DNA of 64,000 bases from an uncultured Pseudobutyrivibrio sp. (GCA_900546435.1 URCQ01000011.1:1-64000), one strand, 5' to 3'. Numbered from the stretch's first letter, positions 8,722 through 17,059 are shown. Made by a program: numbers and translations. Notes: generated from the letters alone by a model not told the origin.

Positions 8722-9846
8722 ATGAAAAAGATGAATTTTTATAAATGTGGACGTACGGCACTTGCACTTGGATTGGCAGGAACCATGTTATTTACCCGCC
8801 CAATGCAGGTGAGTGCTGTCCGCAGCATTTCTGAAATACAAGAAGAACAAAGCAGTATCCAATCGGAATTGAATGGTTTGGATAGCGATATGGTTGCACT
8901 TGTGACGGAAATGACGACATTGGAGTCAGAGATTTCCAGCAAAACACAAGAGATTGCAGATGCGGAGGAAACGCTTGCAGAAGCGCAGGCTGCTGTGGAA
9001 CAACAGTATGCAGCCATGAAAATCCGTATTCAGTTTATGTATGAGAACAGTGATGAAAACATCATGACGGTACTACTGGAATCGGGCAGTATTTCTGATT
9101 TTTTGAACCGTCTGGAAAATATCAATGCGGTGTATACTTATGACCGTACGGTACTTGGCAACTATGAGGCGGCAAGAAACGAAGTAGAAGATCTGAAGAC
9201 GTCATTGGAAGAGGAGAAAGCATCCTTAGAGAGCAACAAGGCACAGCTTGCAGACCAGAAGGCACAATTGAATGCCATGATCTCTGAAAAACAGGGTGAA
9301 ATGGAAGACATCAAGTCAGAACTTGCGGATGCCAAGGCATTGGCGGCAAGACAGGCAGAATTGGAACGCCAGCGTCAGTTAGCAGCATTGATGACGAATA
9401 ACAACAATAATGGAAATACCGGAAATAATGGAAGTGCTGGAGGAAATACCGGCGGAAGCAGCGGTGGCGCGAATCTGAATCCTTCGCAGACGACAGGTGT
9501 TAGCGGCGGTTCTGTCGTTGCTTTCGCAAACCAGTATGTGGGTTATCCCTATGTATGGGGCGGCACAGATCCAAATACCGGGGCTGACTGCAGCGGCTTT
9601 ATATATTATGTATTGAAGAACTTTGGCATCAATTATGGTCGACTGACGTCGTATGGCTGGCGAAGCGTGGGACAGGAAGTCAGTGTGAACAATATGCAGC
9701 CGGGTGATATTGTCTGCTATGCGGGGCATGTGGCAATTTATGCCGGCGGTGGTCGCATCGTGGAAGCGCAGGATACAAAACATGGTATCACAAATAACCG
9801 TTCCGTATATTGCGCTAACATTATTACGGTACGACGTGTGTTATAA
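8722..9846 (+). CDS. Secreted coiled-coil NlpC/P60 endopeptidase
   Basis: A 374-residue exported peptidoglycan hydrolase of the CwlO/PcsB type. Order: signal peptide (about 1-32, cleavage likely after QVSA), a long coiled coil (about 35-225, rich in E/K/Q/A heptads), a low-complexity N/G/S linker (NNNNGNTGNNGSAGG) and a C-terminal C40 domain. The catalytic Cys is in GADCSGF and the His in GHVAIYAGGGRIVEA. It should cut D-Glu-diamino acid bonds in stem peptides; the coiled coil of CwlO relatives is controlled by FtsEX, but ftsEX is not in this window. The ATG at 8722 lies next to GAGGTG; the GTG two codons earlier is less likely. Confidence 0.9.
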   Translation: MKKMNFYKCGRTALALGLAGTMLFTRPMQVSAVRSISEIQEEQSSIQSELNGLDSDMVALVTEMTTLESEISSKTQEIADAEETLAEAQAAVEQQYAAMKIRIQFMYENSDENIMTVLLESGSISDFLNRLENINAVYTYDRTVLGNYEAARNEVEDLKTSLEEEKASLESNKAQLADQKAQLNAMISEKQGEMEDIKSELADAKALAARQAELERQRQLAALMTNNNNNGNTGNNGSAGGNTGGSSGGANLNPSQTTGVSGGSVVAFANQYVGYPYVWGGTDPNTGADCSGFIYYVLKNFGINYGRLTSYGWRSVGQEVSVNNMQPGDIVCYAGHVAIYAGGGRIVEAQDTKHGITNNRSVYCANIITVRRVL

Positions 9847-9869
9847 TAGCTGATAGCAAAACGCTATCA
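9842..9869 (+). promoter_or_regulatory. Promoter -10 and leader hairpin before the 9887 gene
   Basis: TATAAT at 9842-9847 overlaps the stop of the previous gene. It is followed by the perfect stem TGATAGC (9851-9857)/GCTATCA (9863-9869) with an AAAAC loop. The hairpin has no T tract, so it is not an obvious terminator. Confidence 0.45.
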
Positions 9870-9886
9870 ACGGAAAGGCGGAGCAT

Positions 9887-10588
9887 ATGAAGCGATGGTT
9901 AAAAAATATAATCCTTGCAATCGTCATGATTGCACTGCTTGTGGGTCTGGTACATTCCTGGCAAAGCCGCCAACAGTTGGATTATCGCGATTGCCTGGAT
10001 GAAACAGCATTTACGGTGGATGGACAGGCAGTTAAGATGAAATGGCTGGCGTTTTATGTGGTTTACGAAGAACGTGAAGTAGAAAAACAGGCAATGGTAT
10101 ATCATCCGGACAGTACAGCGGATTATTGGAATCTCCATATAGATGGGCATTTCATCCGTCAGGATGCAAAAGATACCATGATGCAAATGGCAATCCATGA
10201 TTATATTTACTATCAGAAAGCGATGGAAAAAGGGATGACATTGGATGCCAAAGAGCAAAAAATGCTGGAAAATACGATATCGGACTTTTGGATGGATCTT
10301 TTGGATGAACAGATGGATCAGATTCCGGTGTCAGATGAGTATTTGATTAAGACCATGCAGCATATCGCACTGGCGGAAAAATATCAGGCGTATGTGGCAG
10401 AAAAAAATAACAGGTCATACAGCTCGTATTCCTGGAATGGTGGCTACTATGAAAAATGGCTGGAATCACAGGATGTTGAGATTAATGATAAGATATGGGA
10501 CCGGATTGCCGTGGGGAATATTACATTGAACCATGACAAAGTAAATTATGTAAACGGTCATGAAGAAAAGGATAGTGATAAGAAATGA
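9887..10588 (+). CDS. Membrane-anchored protein of unknown function
   Basis: A 233-residue protein with one N-terminal membrane segment (WLKNIILAIVMIALLVGLV) and the rest outside the membrane as a helical, charged domain. The segment FTVDGQAVKMKWLAFYVVYEEREVE and the run of helices to about residue 160 recall the SurA/PrsA N-terminal chaperone fold, but no prolyl isomerase domain is present; this is a weak resemblance. The C-terminus is hydrophilic (NGHEEKDSDKK). The stop overlaps the start of the methionine aminopeptidase gene (ATGA), which indicates translational coupling. Confidence 0.6.
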   Translation: MKRWLKNIILAIVMIALLVGLVHSWQSRQQLDYRDCLDETAFTVDGQAVKMKWLAFYVVYEEREVEKQAMVYHPDSTADYWNLHIDGHFIRQDAKDTMMQMAIHDYIYYQKAMEKGMTLDAKEQKMLENTISDFWMDLLDEQMDQIPVSDEYLIKTMQHIALAEKYQAYVAEKNNRSYSSYSWNGGYYEKWLESQDVEINDKIWDRIAVGNITLNHDKVNYVNGHEEKDSDKK

Positions 10589-11454
10589 AAATTGGAAGAA
10601 ATGATCCCTGCTGGTGTGGCAGTGGAAGAAAGTACAAACAGTGTCATGAGGCGTTTGACCATAAGATAGCTTCTTTTGAACGCGAAGGTCATATTGTACC
10701 GCCGCATGAGATTATAAAGACACCGGAGCAAATTGCCGGCATCAAAGAGAGCGCAAAAATCAATATTGCCTGCTTAGATGAGGTGGCAAAGCAGATCCGC
10801 GTGGGTATGAGCACACAGGAAATCGATGATATTGTAAACCGTGTGACGACAGAGATGGGTGGTATTCCTGCGCCATTGAATTATGAGGGATTTCCAAAGA
10901 GTGTCTGTACTTCTGTCAATGATCAGGTGTGTCATGGAATTCCATCGGAAGATGTTATTTTGCAGGATGGAGATATTGTCAATGTAGACTGTTCTACGAT
11001 TTATAATGGTTATTATTCTGACTCATCCCGTATGTTTTTATTAGGGGATGTAAGTCCCGAAAAGCGCAAATTAGTCGAAGTGACAAAAGAATGCGTAGAG
11101 CTTGGATTAAAAGAAGTGAAGCCATGGGGCTTTATGGGAGATATCGGAGCCGTTGTGTGTGAACATGCAGCAGCAAACGGTTATACGGTTGTACGTGAAA
11201 TCGGAGGCCATGGATGTGGCTTAGAGTTCCATGAAGAGCCATGGATTGGCTATCATACCAAGCGTGGTCAGGAGATGCTACTCGTTCCGGGTATGACATT
11301 TACGATTGAGCCAATGGTAAATGCAGGAACCGTACGTATCTACACAGATCAGGAAAACGGTTGGGAAGTGTATACGTTAGATGGCGAACCATCAGCACAG
11401 TGGGAATACCAGGTGGCTGTGACAGAAGATGGTGTGGAGGTACTTGCTTACTAA
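10585..11454 (+). CDS. map: Methionine aminopeptidase with N-terminal SEC-C motif
   Basis: A type I methionine aminopeptidase of 289 residues that removes the initiator methionine. Residues 1-25 are a SEC-C zinc motif (GRNDPCWCGSGRKYKQCH), as found in the longer MetAP forms, and the catalytic pita-bread domain follows. Metal ligands are visible: two Asp in VNVDCSTIYNGYYSDSS, His in GGHGCGLEFHEEP, Glu in FTIEPM and Glu in WEYQVAVTEDG. The start overlaps the preceding gene by four bases and the next gene begins directly after its stop, so the three genes form a unit. SecA in this window ends with a very similar SEC-C motif. Confidence 0.93.
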   Translation: MKIGRNDPCWCGSGRKYKQCHEAFDHKIASFEREGHIVPPHEIIKTPEQIAGIKESAKINIACLDEVAKQIRVGMSTQEIDDIVNRVTTEMGGIPAPLNYEGFPKSVCTSVNDQVCHGIPSEDVILQDGDIVNVDCSTIYNGYYSDSSRMFLLGDVSPEKRKLVEVTKECVELGLKEVKPWGFMGDIGAVVCEHAAANGYTVVREIGGHGCGLEFHEEPWIGYHTKRGQEMLLVPGMTFTIEPMVNAGTVRIYTDQENGWEVYTLDGEPSAQWEYQVAVTEDGVEVLAY

Positions 11455-12678
11455 ATGCAAAAGCGGATTTTGTTTTTACATACCAGAGAATTGTGCTATT
11501 ACTCGGGCAGTTATTTTTTGCAGCAGATGCAAAAAGCAACAGCAGAATACGGCATAAAAAGTGAATATATGAGTCTGGGAGAGGATTACTCTGCATTGGA
11601 GGATCTTCTCGGCAGACAATATGATGGGGTAGTGGATATCAATTCCAAACTACCCTATTTTGTGTTGGAGGATGACCGGCGTTTTTTGGACGTATTAGGA
11701 GCGCCATTCTATAACTATATTGTCGACCATCCGCTCTATCATCATCCGGGGCTTATGTTTCCTCTGCAAAATTATCATGCAATTGCCATAGATCATTATC
11801 ACGAGACCTATATGCGTGGCTATTATCCGCATCTGCAGCAGGTGTCATATTTGCCGTTAGGAGTGACACAGAGTGCACAGGCGAAGCAGATTCCCTATGA
11901 AAAAAGAGAGATACCGCTTTTGTTTTCGGGAACGTATGAGCCGGAGCAAAAGATGTTAGAAAAGTTTCGTGCTTTATGCAGTAAAGTGCATAAAGATACG
12001 CAGAGGGCAGATGCACTGTATGCACTTGGCAATGCTTTGCGGGAAGAAATGCTGGCAGGAAAATGGGATGCATCATTAGGGCGGATTGAGGTGCCGATGG
12101 AAGAAGCTTTAGAAAAGATTGTGGATGCGCAGAAGCTGCAGGAAGGCTACTACGGTGTGAAGGAATTGCCGGTTCTGATGAATTATCTGTATCTTGTGGA
12201 TAAATATGTGCGCAATGCAAGACGCCATCAGGTGCTTTCTTATGTTGCAAAGCTACACATACCTTTGACAATTGTAGGGGAAGGCTGGGACCAGACACCG
12301 CTTGCCGATGCTTCCCATGTGACGCTGCTTGGGGCAAAGCGCATTGAAGAAACCTATGATCTGCTTGCACATACACAGCGTGTACTTGACGTAAATCCTT
12401 TGTTTGCAAAAGGAATGCACGATCGCGTGACATCGGCAGCAATCAATGGCTGTGTCTGTTATAGTGATATGGCAAAAAATGTGGATGCCAGGTGGAGGGA
12501 TGGAAAGCAGTTTGTACACTACACCAATTGGGAACTGGATGCATTGGAAGAAATGCTTCGGACAATGTCGATGGCAGAACAAAAACAGATAGCAAAGCAG
12601 GCTATGGAAGCTGCAGAACGTTTATACAGCTGGAAGGCGCATGCGGCGCAGCTATTAGAACTGATAGAAACAAAGTAA
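11455..12678 (+). CDS. Glycosyltransferase-like protein (CgeB/GT1-like)
   Basis: A 407-residue protein starting at the base after the map stop. The C-terminal 110 residues (IPLTIVGEGWDQTPLADASHVTLLGAKR...AHTQRVLDVNPLFAKGMHDRVTSAAINGCVCYSD) match the nucleotide-sugar-binding half of CgeB/Glyco_trans_1_2 glycosyltransferases. The N-terminal half is a plausible Rossmann domain (RILFLHTRELCYYSGSYF) and lacks a signal peptide. The acceptor is unknown. CgeB-type proteins act in spore-crust glycosylation in Bacillus, but no such role can be assigned here. A strong hairpin follows. Confidence 0.7.
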   Translation: MQKRILFLHTRELCYYSGSYFLQQMQKATAEYGIKSEYMSLGEDYSALEDLLGRQYDGVVDINSKLPYFVLEDDRRFLDVLGAPFYNYIVDHPLYHHPGLMFPLQNYHAIAIDHYHETYMRGYYPHLQQVSYLPLGVTQSAQAKQIPYEKREIPLLFSGTYEPEQKMLEKFRALCSKVHKDTQRADALYALGNALREEMLAGKWDASLGRIEVPMEEALEKIVDAQKLQEGYYGVKELPVLMNYLYLVDKYVRNARRHQVLSYVAKLHIPLTIVGEGWDQTPLADASHVTLLGAKRIEETYDLLAHTQRVLDVNPLFAKGMHDRVTSAAINGCVCYSDMAKNVDARWRDGKQFVHYTNWELDALEEMLRTMSMAEQKQIAKQAMEAAERLYSWKAHAAQLLELIETK

Positions 12679-12687
12679 TAGACAAAG

Positions 12688-12731
12688 CTAAAGGCGGATG
12701 ACCATTCATTATGATGTTCATCCGCCTTTAG
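12688..12731 (+). terminator. Long hairpin, probable terminator
   Basis: A perfect 14-base stem: CTAAAGGCGGATGA (12688-12701)/TCATCCGCCTTTAG (12718-12731). Neither side has a strong T tract. It could end the map unit on the plus strand and a minus-strand transcript from the promoter at 13064-13092. Confidence 0.65.
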
Positions 12732-12786
12732 TAATGTTCTGTTGTTATTGTATTGTCCAAGGGACGATACCTCTCTTTCTCTTTCT

Positions 12787-12858
12787 TCAATTATCTATGA
12801 CACTCGTTAATAAAGTTCCTTTCTCATCTAACACTTGTTGTAATGACATACACTTCAT
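12787..12858 (-). other. Possible 23-codon small ORF in a gene-poor region
   Basis: On the minus strand an ATG at 12858 opens a 23-residue frame starting MKCMSLQQVLDEKGT and ending VIDN. The composition looks protein-like, but the upstream sequence (TTGAAAGAAA) is a weak ribosome binding site. It lies between the minus-strand promoter at 13064-13092 and the hairpin at 12688-12731. It may be a tiny protein, a remnant or chance. Confidence 0.2.
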
Positions 12859-13063
12859 TTTCTTTCAATTATGGACGGATACTGTCCGAGTATAAAAGTG
12901 TGACTACTTTGTTAAATAAGATTCTGATCTATACCAATCAGAGTGGTTAAGATAAAGTTGAATGTCCTGGTGGCTTGTACCTCCTTTACTTAGATTTTAT
13001 AATCGATACGAGAAATTCTTTTGAAAGTCTTCTCTTCGTCTCTCGTTCTTTGTTTGTAACTAG

Positions 13064-13092
13064 ATAATAACGCACAATGAGGTGTTTGTCAA
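13064..13092 (-). promoter_or_regulatory. Minus-strand sigma-A promoter with no known gene
   Basis: On the minus strand: TTGACA (complement of 13087-13092), an exact 17-base spacer, and TATTAT (complement of 13064-13069). It points into the gene-poor gap and away from dpaA. Confidence 0.55.
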
Positions 13093-13156
13093 GAAGAAAT
13101 TAGAAAATATTTTATAAAAAGATAAATAGTCGAAATATTCAGAAAATACAACAAGA

Positions 13157-13183
13157 ACGCCACGAAAAAAGTTGCATATGATA
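13157..13183 (+). promoter_or_regulatory. Sigma-K-type promoter of dpaAB
   Basis: AC at 13157-13158, a 16-base spacer and CATATGATA at 13175-13183. This fits the sigma-K consensus AC-N16-CATANNNTA exactly and ends 17 bases before the dpaA start. Dipicolinate synthase genes are mother-cell sigma-K genes in Bacillus, which supports the call. Confidence 0.6.
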
Positions 13184-13200
13184 AATTACGGAGGTGGCAT

Positions 13201-14076
13201 ATGGAACAAAAGGAAATTGTGGCAGAAGAGAAGATCGTAAGTAAGAGCACGGGAATCGGAATATTGATTGTAGATGAGCGACAGGTATACATGGCGCGGC
13301 TATTGGAAGAAAAAGGTTATACCGTGGTCACATGGGATTTGCGGGAAGGACCTATGCCACGTGGGACGGAGAAGCTGTGGTGCGCAGGGGTTCTGATTTT
13401 GCCTGTGCCCGTGAGCCGTATTACCGATCAGGAGCGATTGGAGCAATGTCTGATTGCACATCGCTACGATATTCAGCTTTGCATTGGCGGAGCCTTTTCA
13501 AAATCGCTGCGTGCGCTGCTAGACGAATATGGTATTCCCTGGCTGGATGTTTTGGAGGAATCAGGTGTTGCGATGAAAAATGCGATTGCAACGGCAGAAG
13601 GCTGTATTGCGGAACTCAGCCAGCTGATGCCTGTCAATATCGAAGATGCAAATATCATTGTGATGGGATTTGGAAATTGTGGAAAACCAATCGCAGAAAA
13701 ACTATATTGTATGGGAGCACATGTGTCGATTGTGGCCCGGAGTGAACGGGCATTATCCATGGCGCATTATTTTGGATTTCTGGATTATCCGATGGATGCA
13801 GCGGTTCCGTTTGACGAAGCAGATGCCGTTATTAATACCATACCGGCGCTCGTGATTACGAAAAAAGAAATTGATGCTCTGAAAAAAGATGCCGTTGTTC
13901 TTGATATCGCGTCAGCACCGGGTGGATGCGATGGCGCATATTGCAAGGAAAAAGGAGTGCCATACAAGCTGGCCCTGGGATTGCCGGGCATATACTGTCC
14001 GAAGACAAGTGCGCAGATTTTGTTGGAAGCCATGCCTTTTGACTATCATCCACACTGTGAGAAATGGAAGTCATAA
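13201..14076 (+). CDS. dpaA: Dipicolinate synthase subunit A
   Basis: DpaA (SpoVFA) of 291 residues. With DpaB it makes dipicolinic acid from a tetrahydrodipicolinate precursor in the mother cell; the product is loaded into the spore core with calcium. The N-terminal domain (about 15-120) is the SpoVFA-specific part and the C-terminal half is a Rossmann domain with the nucleotide loop IVMGFGNCGKPIAEKL. The ATG has GGAGGTGG immediately upstream and a sigma-K-like promoter. dpaB follows after 15 bases. Confidence 0.92.
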   Translation: MEQKEIVAEEKIVSKSTGIGILIVDERQVYMARLLEEKGYTVVTWDLREGPMPRGTEKLWCAGVLILPVPVSRITDQERLEQCLIAHRYDIQLCIGGAFSKSLRALLDEYGIPWLDVLEESGVAMKNAIATAEGCIAELSQLMPVNIEDANIIVMGFGNCGKPIAEKLYCMGAHVSIVARSERALSMAHYFGFLDYPMDAAVPFDEADAVINTIPALVITKKEIDALKKDAVVLDIASAPGGCDGAYCKEKGVPYKLALGLPGIYCPKTSAQILLEAMPFDYHPHCEKWKS

Positions 14077-14091
14077 ATGAGAGGGAGAGAG

Positions 14092-14670
14092 ATGGATTTT
14101 TCAGAATATACCATAGGATTTGGAATTACAGGATCTTTTTGCACACATGATAAGATTAAAAAAGAGATACAAAGACTGGTGGATCTGGGGGCAACGGTCG
14201 TTCCTGTCTATTCTTACCAGACACAGCAGTTAGATACACGGTTTGGAAAAGCGGAAGCTTTTTTGGAAGACGTGACAAAGCTGACAGGAAAACAGGGGAT
14301 ACGCACCATACAGGAAGCGGAACCGATTGGTCCCAAAGCCCTTCTGGATGTGATGGTGATTGCACCTTGTACGGGAAATACGCTGGCAAAATTGGAAGCA
14401 GGCATTGTGGATACGCCGGTATTGATGGCGGCAAAAGCGCATTTGCGAAACAATCGACCACTTGTGATTTCCATTTCTACCAACGATGCGCTTGGCATGA
14501 ACTTTAAAAATATTGGAACTTTGATGTACATGAAAAATATATACTTTGTGCCATTTGGCCAGGATGATTACGAAAAGAAACCTGGTTCCATGATTGCAAA
14601 AACGAAATGGCTGCCGGAGACAATTGAGGATGCGTTACATGGACGACAGATTCAGCCGGTGCTGCGATAA
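14092..14670 (+). CDS. dpaB: Dipicolinate synthase subunit B
   Basis: DpaB (SpoVFB) of 192 residues, a flavoprotein-fold subunit (family of phosphopantothenoylcysteine decarboxylase-like flavoproteins): YTIGFGITGSFCTHDKI at the N-terminus, APCTGNTLAKLEAGIVDTPVLMAAKAHLRN in the middle. It works with DpaA in dipicolinate synthesis. The frame also contains an ATG at 14077 right after the dpaA stop, but GAGGGAG (14080-14086) is placed for the ATG at 14092. A strong terminator follows. Confidence 0.92.
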   Translation: MDFSEYTIGFGITGSFCTHDKIKKEIQRLVDLGATVVPVYSYQTQQLDTRFGKAEAFLEDVTKLTGKQGIRTIQEAEPIGPKALLDVMVIAPCTGNTLAKLEAGIVDTPVLMAAKAHLRNNRPLVISISTNDALGMNFKNIGTLMYMKNIYFVPFGQDDYEKKPGSMIAKTKWLPETIEDALHGRQIQPVLR

Positions 14671-14672
14671 AA

Positions 14673-14708
14673 CAGATCCCATCAGGAGGATAGCCCTGAT
14701 GGGGTCTG
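14673..14708. terminator. Terminator hairpin between dpaB and the convergent asnB-like gene
   Basis: Stem CAGATCCCATCAGG (14673-14686)/CCTGATGGGGTCTG (14695-14708) with an eight-base loop and one G.T mismatch or wobble. It probably serves both strands, although T tracts are short. Confidence 0.7.
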
Positions 14709-14724
14709 CGCCTGTAAAAAGGCA

Positions 14725-16584
14725 TCAGGAAGGCAGTTGATAACTGACATGATATTCACGCAGCCAAAAATCAATTTGCAGGTAATAAGCGAGTAACTGA
14801 GGACCGGCCATCAACTGACCAAACCATGGTTTTCCGTAGTCTTTTGGAGCATTACAGAAAGCAAGAGCCTTGTCGGGATCTACGAAATCCAGAATTGGAT
14901 GGTATTTTTGCGCAATCACCTGTTTCATTTCCCGACACAAAATCTGTTCGTATTCCGGATGATAATTCTTCGGATACGGACTTTTTTTACGCTGAGCCAC
15001 TTCCTTCGGCAGCAAAGGTGCAGCAATCTGGCGTAACAGATGTTTGACTTCACCATCTTTTGCTTTCATTTCCCAAGGCACATTGTACAAATATTCTGCC
15101 AGACGGATATCGGCAAAAGGACAAATGGCTTCGATACCGGCGCGTGCGGCAGCACGATCCATACGATCAAGTAACGTCTGCATAAAGTATTGTGTTGTTA
15201 AGGCAAAGAGACGACGATGTCTGCGATCTTCCCGGGTATCGTCAGGCAGATAGGAGACCTGGGAACAGGAGGCATCGTAAACCTGTGCGACATATTCTTC
15301 CATGCCCAGATGCGATAGAAAATCATCGCGCAGGAGAAGCTGTCTCGGAAGAAGATCCATCGTCCATGGGAAGGTGTTGGCAGAACACATAGGCTCCTTG
15401 TGGTACCATGGATAACCGCAAAAAATCTCGTCTGCACATTCTCCGGTAAAGGCAACCTTGGAGTGCACGGCAATCTGCTTACAGAAATAGAGTAAAGACG
15501 AGGAAATATCTGCCATACAAGGACCGTCGTGCGCGAAAACCGATTGTCCCAAAAGAGATGCCTGTGCTTTGCTGTTGCATTCAAGAAACGTGTGGTTTGT
15601 GTGAAAATGCTCTGCCATAGCGATAACATATGGCCGATCCAGACTAGGCTGGAAATCATTGGCAGAAAAGTATTTGGCACTGTCTGTAAAATCAAAGGAA
15701 TAGGTGGTCAAAGGCGTGCCTTGATTCATATTTTCACGGTTGGCAAGGGCTGTGACGACCGACGAATCCAGACCGCCCGATAAGAGACAGCACTGTGCCG
15801 CATCATCGTGATACTGCAAATGCAGCGACTCTGACAACAGATGAGAAACATGATCCACGGTTTCTTCGTAGGTTTCCTCGTGACGTTTGGCCTGTAAGTG
15901 CCAGAAGGTATTTTCGATGATTCGCCCCTGGCTAAAGATAATGGTTTTTCCGGGGCGTACTTCATGAATATCCTGGTATACAGTTGCACCGGGAAGATGC
16001 GCCGGACCAAGAGAAAAGACCTGATGCATACCGCGCAGATCCATGGTCGCACGAATGCCCGGATGTGCAAAGATACCCTTAATCTCAGATGCAAAGAGGA
16101 AAAGGGAATCCTGCTGATGATAAAAAAGTGGTTTTATGCCCAGGGGATCGCGGAACAGAATCACTTTGTGAAGACGCGTATCAGCGATGGCAATGGCATA
16201 GCCGCCGCGAAGTAAGGTGGCAAAACGTTCTCCATACAGATGGTACAGCGTCAGCAAAATTTCCGGTCGGCTCATTTGCTTGACAGAAATATTCTGACTC
16301 GTCAGTTGCCTTTCCAATTCGTCGTAATTGTAAATGCCATCATCACACACAATGTGCAGATGTGACAGTGCTCCTTTTCCCTGTGTTGGGACATTTGTCT
16401 TGCTGAAACGATTGGTGTATAGACTGTTGTGCATAAGCACACCGTCTGGGGTGGTCATGCGATAAGCCTGGTCCGGCCCGCGATGGGACAGACTCTTTAG
16501 TATTTGATCAGCCGTCTGTTCCAAAGCACCCAGACGCTGACCCTGCCTAAATTCAGGCGAAAAAAAACCGGCAATACTACTCAT
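14725..16584 (-). CDS. Asparagine synthetase homologue with degenerate glutaminase domain
   Basis: A 619-residue protein of the AsnB family. The C-terminal synthetase domain keeps the ATP-pyrophosphatase loop LLSGGLDSSVV and TGECADEIFCGYPWY, so it should adenylate an Asp-like acid. The N-terminal Ntn glutaminase domain has lost key residues: position 2 is Ser (MSSIAGF) instead of the nucleophile Cys, the usual HxRLSI segment reads HNSLYTN (Arg lost), and NGEIYN reads DDGIYN (Asn and Glu lost). RGPD (35-38) remains. The start is fixed by GGAGG seven bases upstream. It may use free ammonia or form another amide or lactam, as in beta-lactam synthetases. It is convergent to dpaAB, and the next gene on this strand is a TSCPD protein. 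Confidence 0.85.
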   Translation of the reverse strand: MSSIAGFFSPEFRQGQRLGALEQTADQILKSLSHRGPDQAYRMTTPDGVLMHNSLYTNRFSKTNVPTQGKGALSHLHIVCDDGIYNYDELERQLTSQNISVKQMSRPEILLTLYHLYGERFATLLRGGYAIAIADTRLHKVILFRDPLGIKPLFYHQQDSLFLFASEIKGIFAHPGIRATMDLRGMHQVFSLGPAHLPGATVYQDIHEVRPGKTIIFSQGRIIENTFWHLQAKRHEETYEETVDHVSHLLSESLHLQYHDDAAQCCLLSGGLDSSVVTALANRENMNQGTPLTTYSFDFTDSAKYFSANDFQPSLDRPYVIAMAEHFHTNHTFLECNSKAQASLLGQSVFAHDGPCMADISSSLLYFCKQIAVHSKVAFTGECADEIFCGYPWYHKEPMCSANTFPWTMDLLPRQLLLRDDFLSHLGMEEYVAQVYDASCSQVSYLPDDTREDRRHRRLFALTTQYFMQTLLDRMDRAAARAGIEAICPFADIRLAEYLYNVPWEMKAKDGEVKHLLRQIAAPLLPKEVAQRKKSPYPKNYHPEYEQILCREMKQVIAQKYHPILDFVDPDKALAFCNAPKDYGKPWFGQLMAGPQLLAYYLQIDFWLREYHVSYQLPS

Positions 16585-16658
16585 AATTCCTCCAATAAAA
16601 AATACTGAAATAATATATGAGAGATTGCCGGAAAAAATGCATCAACAACCGTGGCAGA

Positions 16659-16916
16659 TTATGCTTGGGATGCAGCGTATGCCTCCGTCAAAGCTTTTGC
16701 CAGCTGATCGCCGCAGGATGTACCGCGTCCGTTGCAGGAAATACCGCTGATACGGCTTACGACTTCATCTACCGTCATGCCTTCTACGAGTTTTGGGATA
16801 GCCTGCAAATTACCATTGCAGCCACCGGTAAATTTTACATCCTTTACGATGTTGCCGTCTAAGCTGACTTCAATTAATGTGGAACAAGTACCTTTTGTCT
16901 TATATAAGTAACTCAT
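16659..16916 (-). CDS. TSCPD domain protein (TIGR03905 type)
   Basis: An 85-residue protein of the TIGR03905/TSCPD group: MSYLYKTKGTCSTLIEV...GGCNGNLQAIPKLVEG...CNGRGTSCGDQLAKAL. Conserved cysteines suggest metal or redox function; the domain is also found at the C-terminus of vitamin B12-dependent ribonucleotide reductases. It has its own promoter at 16980-17008 and a GGAGGAATC ribosome binding site. The function of the stand-alone form is unknown. Confidence 0.88.
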   Translation of the reverse strand: MSYLYKTKGTCSTLIEVSLDGNIVKDVKFTGGCNGNLQAIPKLVEGMTVDEVVSRISGISCNGRGTSCGDQLAKALTEAYAASQA

Positions 16917-16979
16917 CTATGATTCCTCCGTTTCTAAATCTGGTCTTTCGGGATAAAATATCCGATAAATACGTATTCG

Positions 16980-17008
16980 ATTATACAATCGCAGACGTAG
17001 ATTGACAA
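16980..17008 (-). promoter_or_regulatory. Sigma-A promoter of the TSCPD gene
   Basis: On the minus strand: TTGTCA (complement of 17003-17008), a 17-base spacer and TATAAT (complement of 16980-16985). Confidence 0.7.
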
Positions 17009-17030
17009 GAGACAAAATCGCCTGTTTTTA

Positions 17031-17059
17031 TTGTTTCAAAGGGAAAAGAGTGTTACAAT
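17031..17059 (+). promoter_or_regulatory. Sigma-A promoter of secA (extended -10)
   Basis: TTGTTT at 17031-17036, a 17-base spacer and TACAAT at 17054-17059 with TG at 17051-17052. Divergent from the TSCPD promoter. Confidence 0.6.

Larger units (their letters stand above)
12732..13156. other. Gene-poor gap with pyrimidine-rich plus strand
   Basis: No convincing gene. The plus strand has CT-rich runs (for example TCTCTTTCTCTTTCTTC near 12773) and a small hairpin TCTGAT/ATCAGA near 12923-12942. The minus strand carries a purine-rich AAAGGAGGT at about 12978-12986 with no start codon at usable distance. A regulatory or small RNA from the minus-strand promoter is possible. Confidence 0.4.

Noticed and set aside
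12698..12895. 65-codon plus-strand frame with hydrophobic segments
   Set aside because: It starts inside the terminator stem, has no ribosome binding site and contains CT-rich low-complexity codons.
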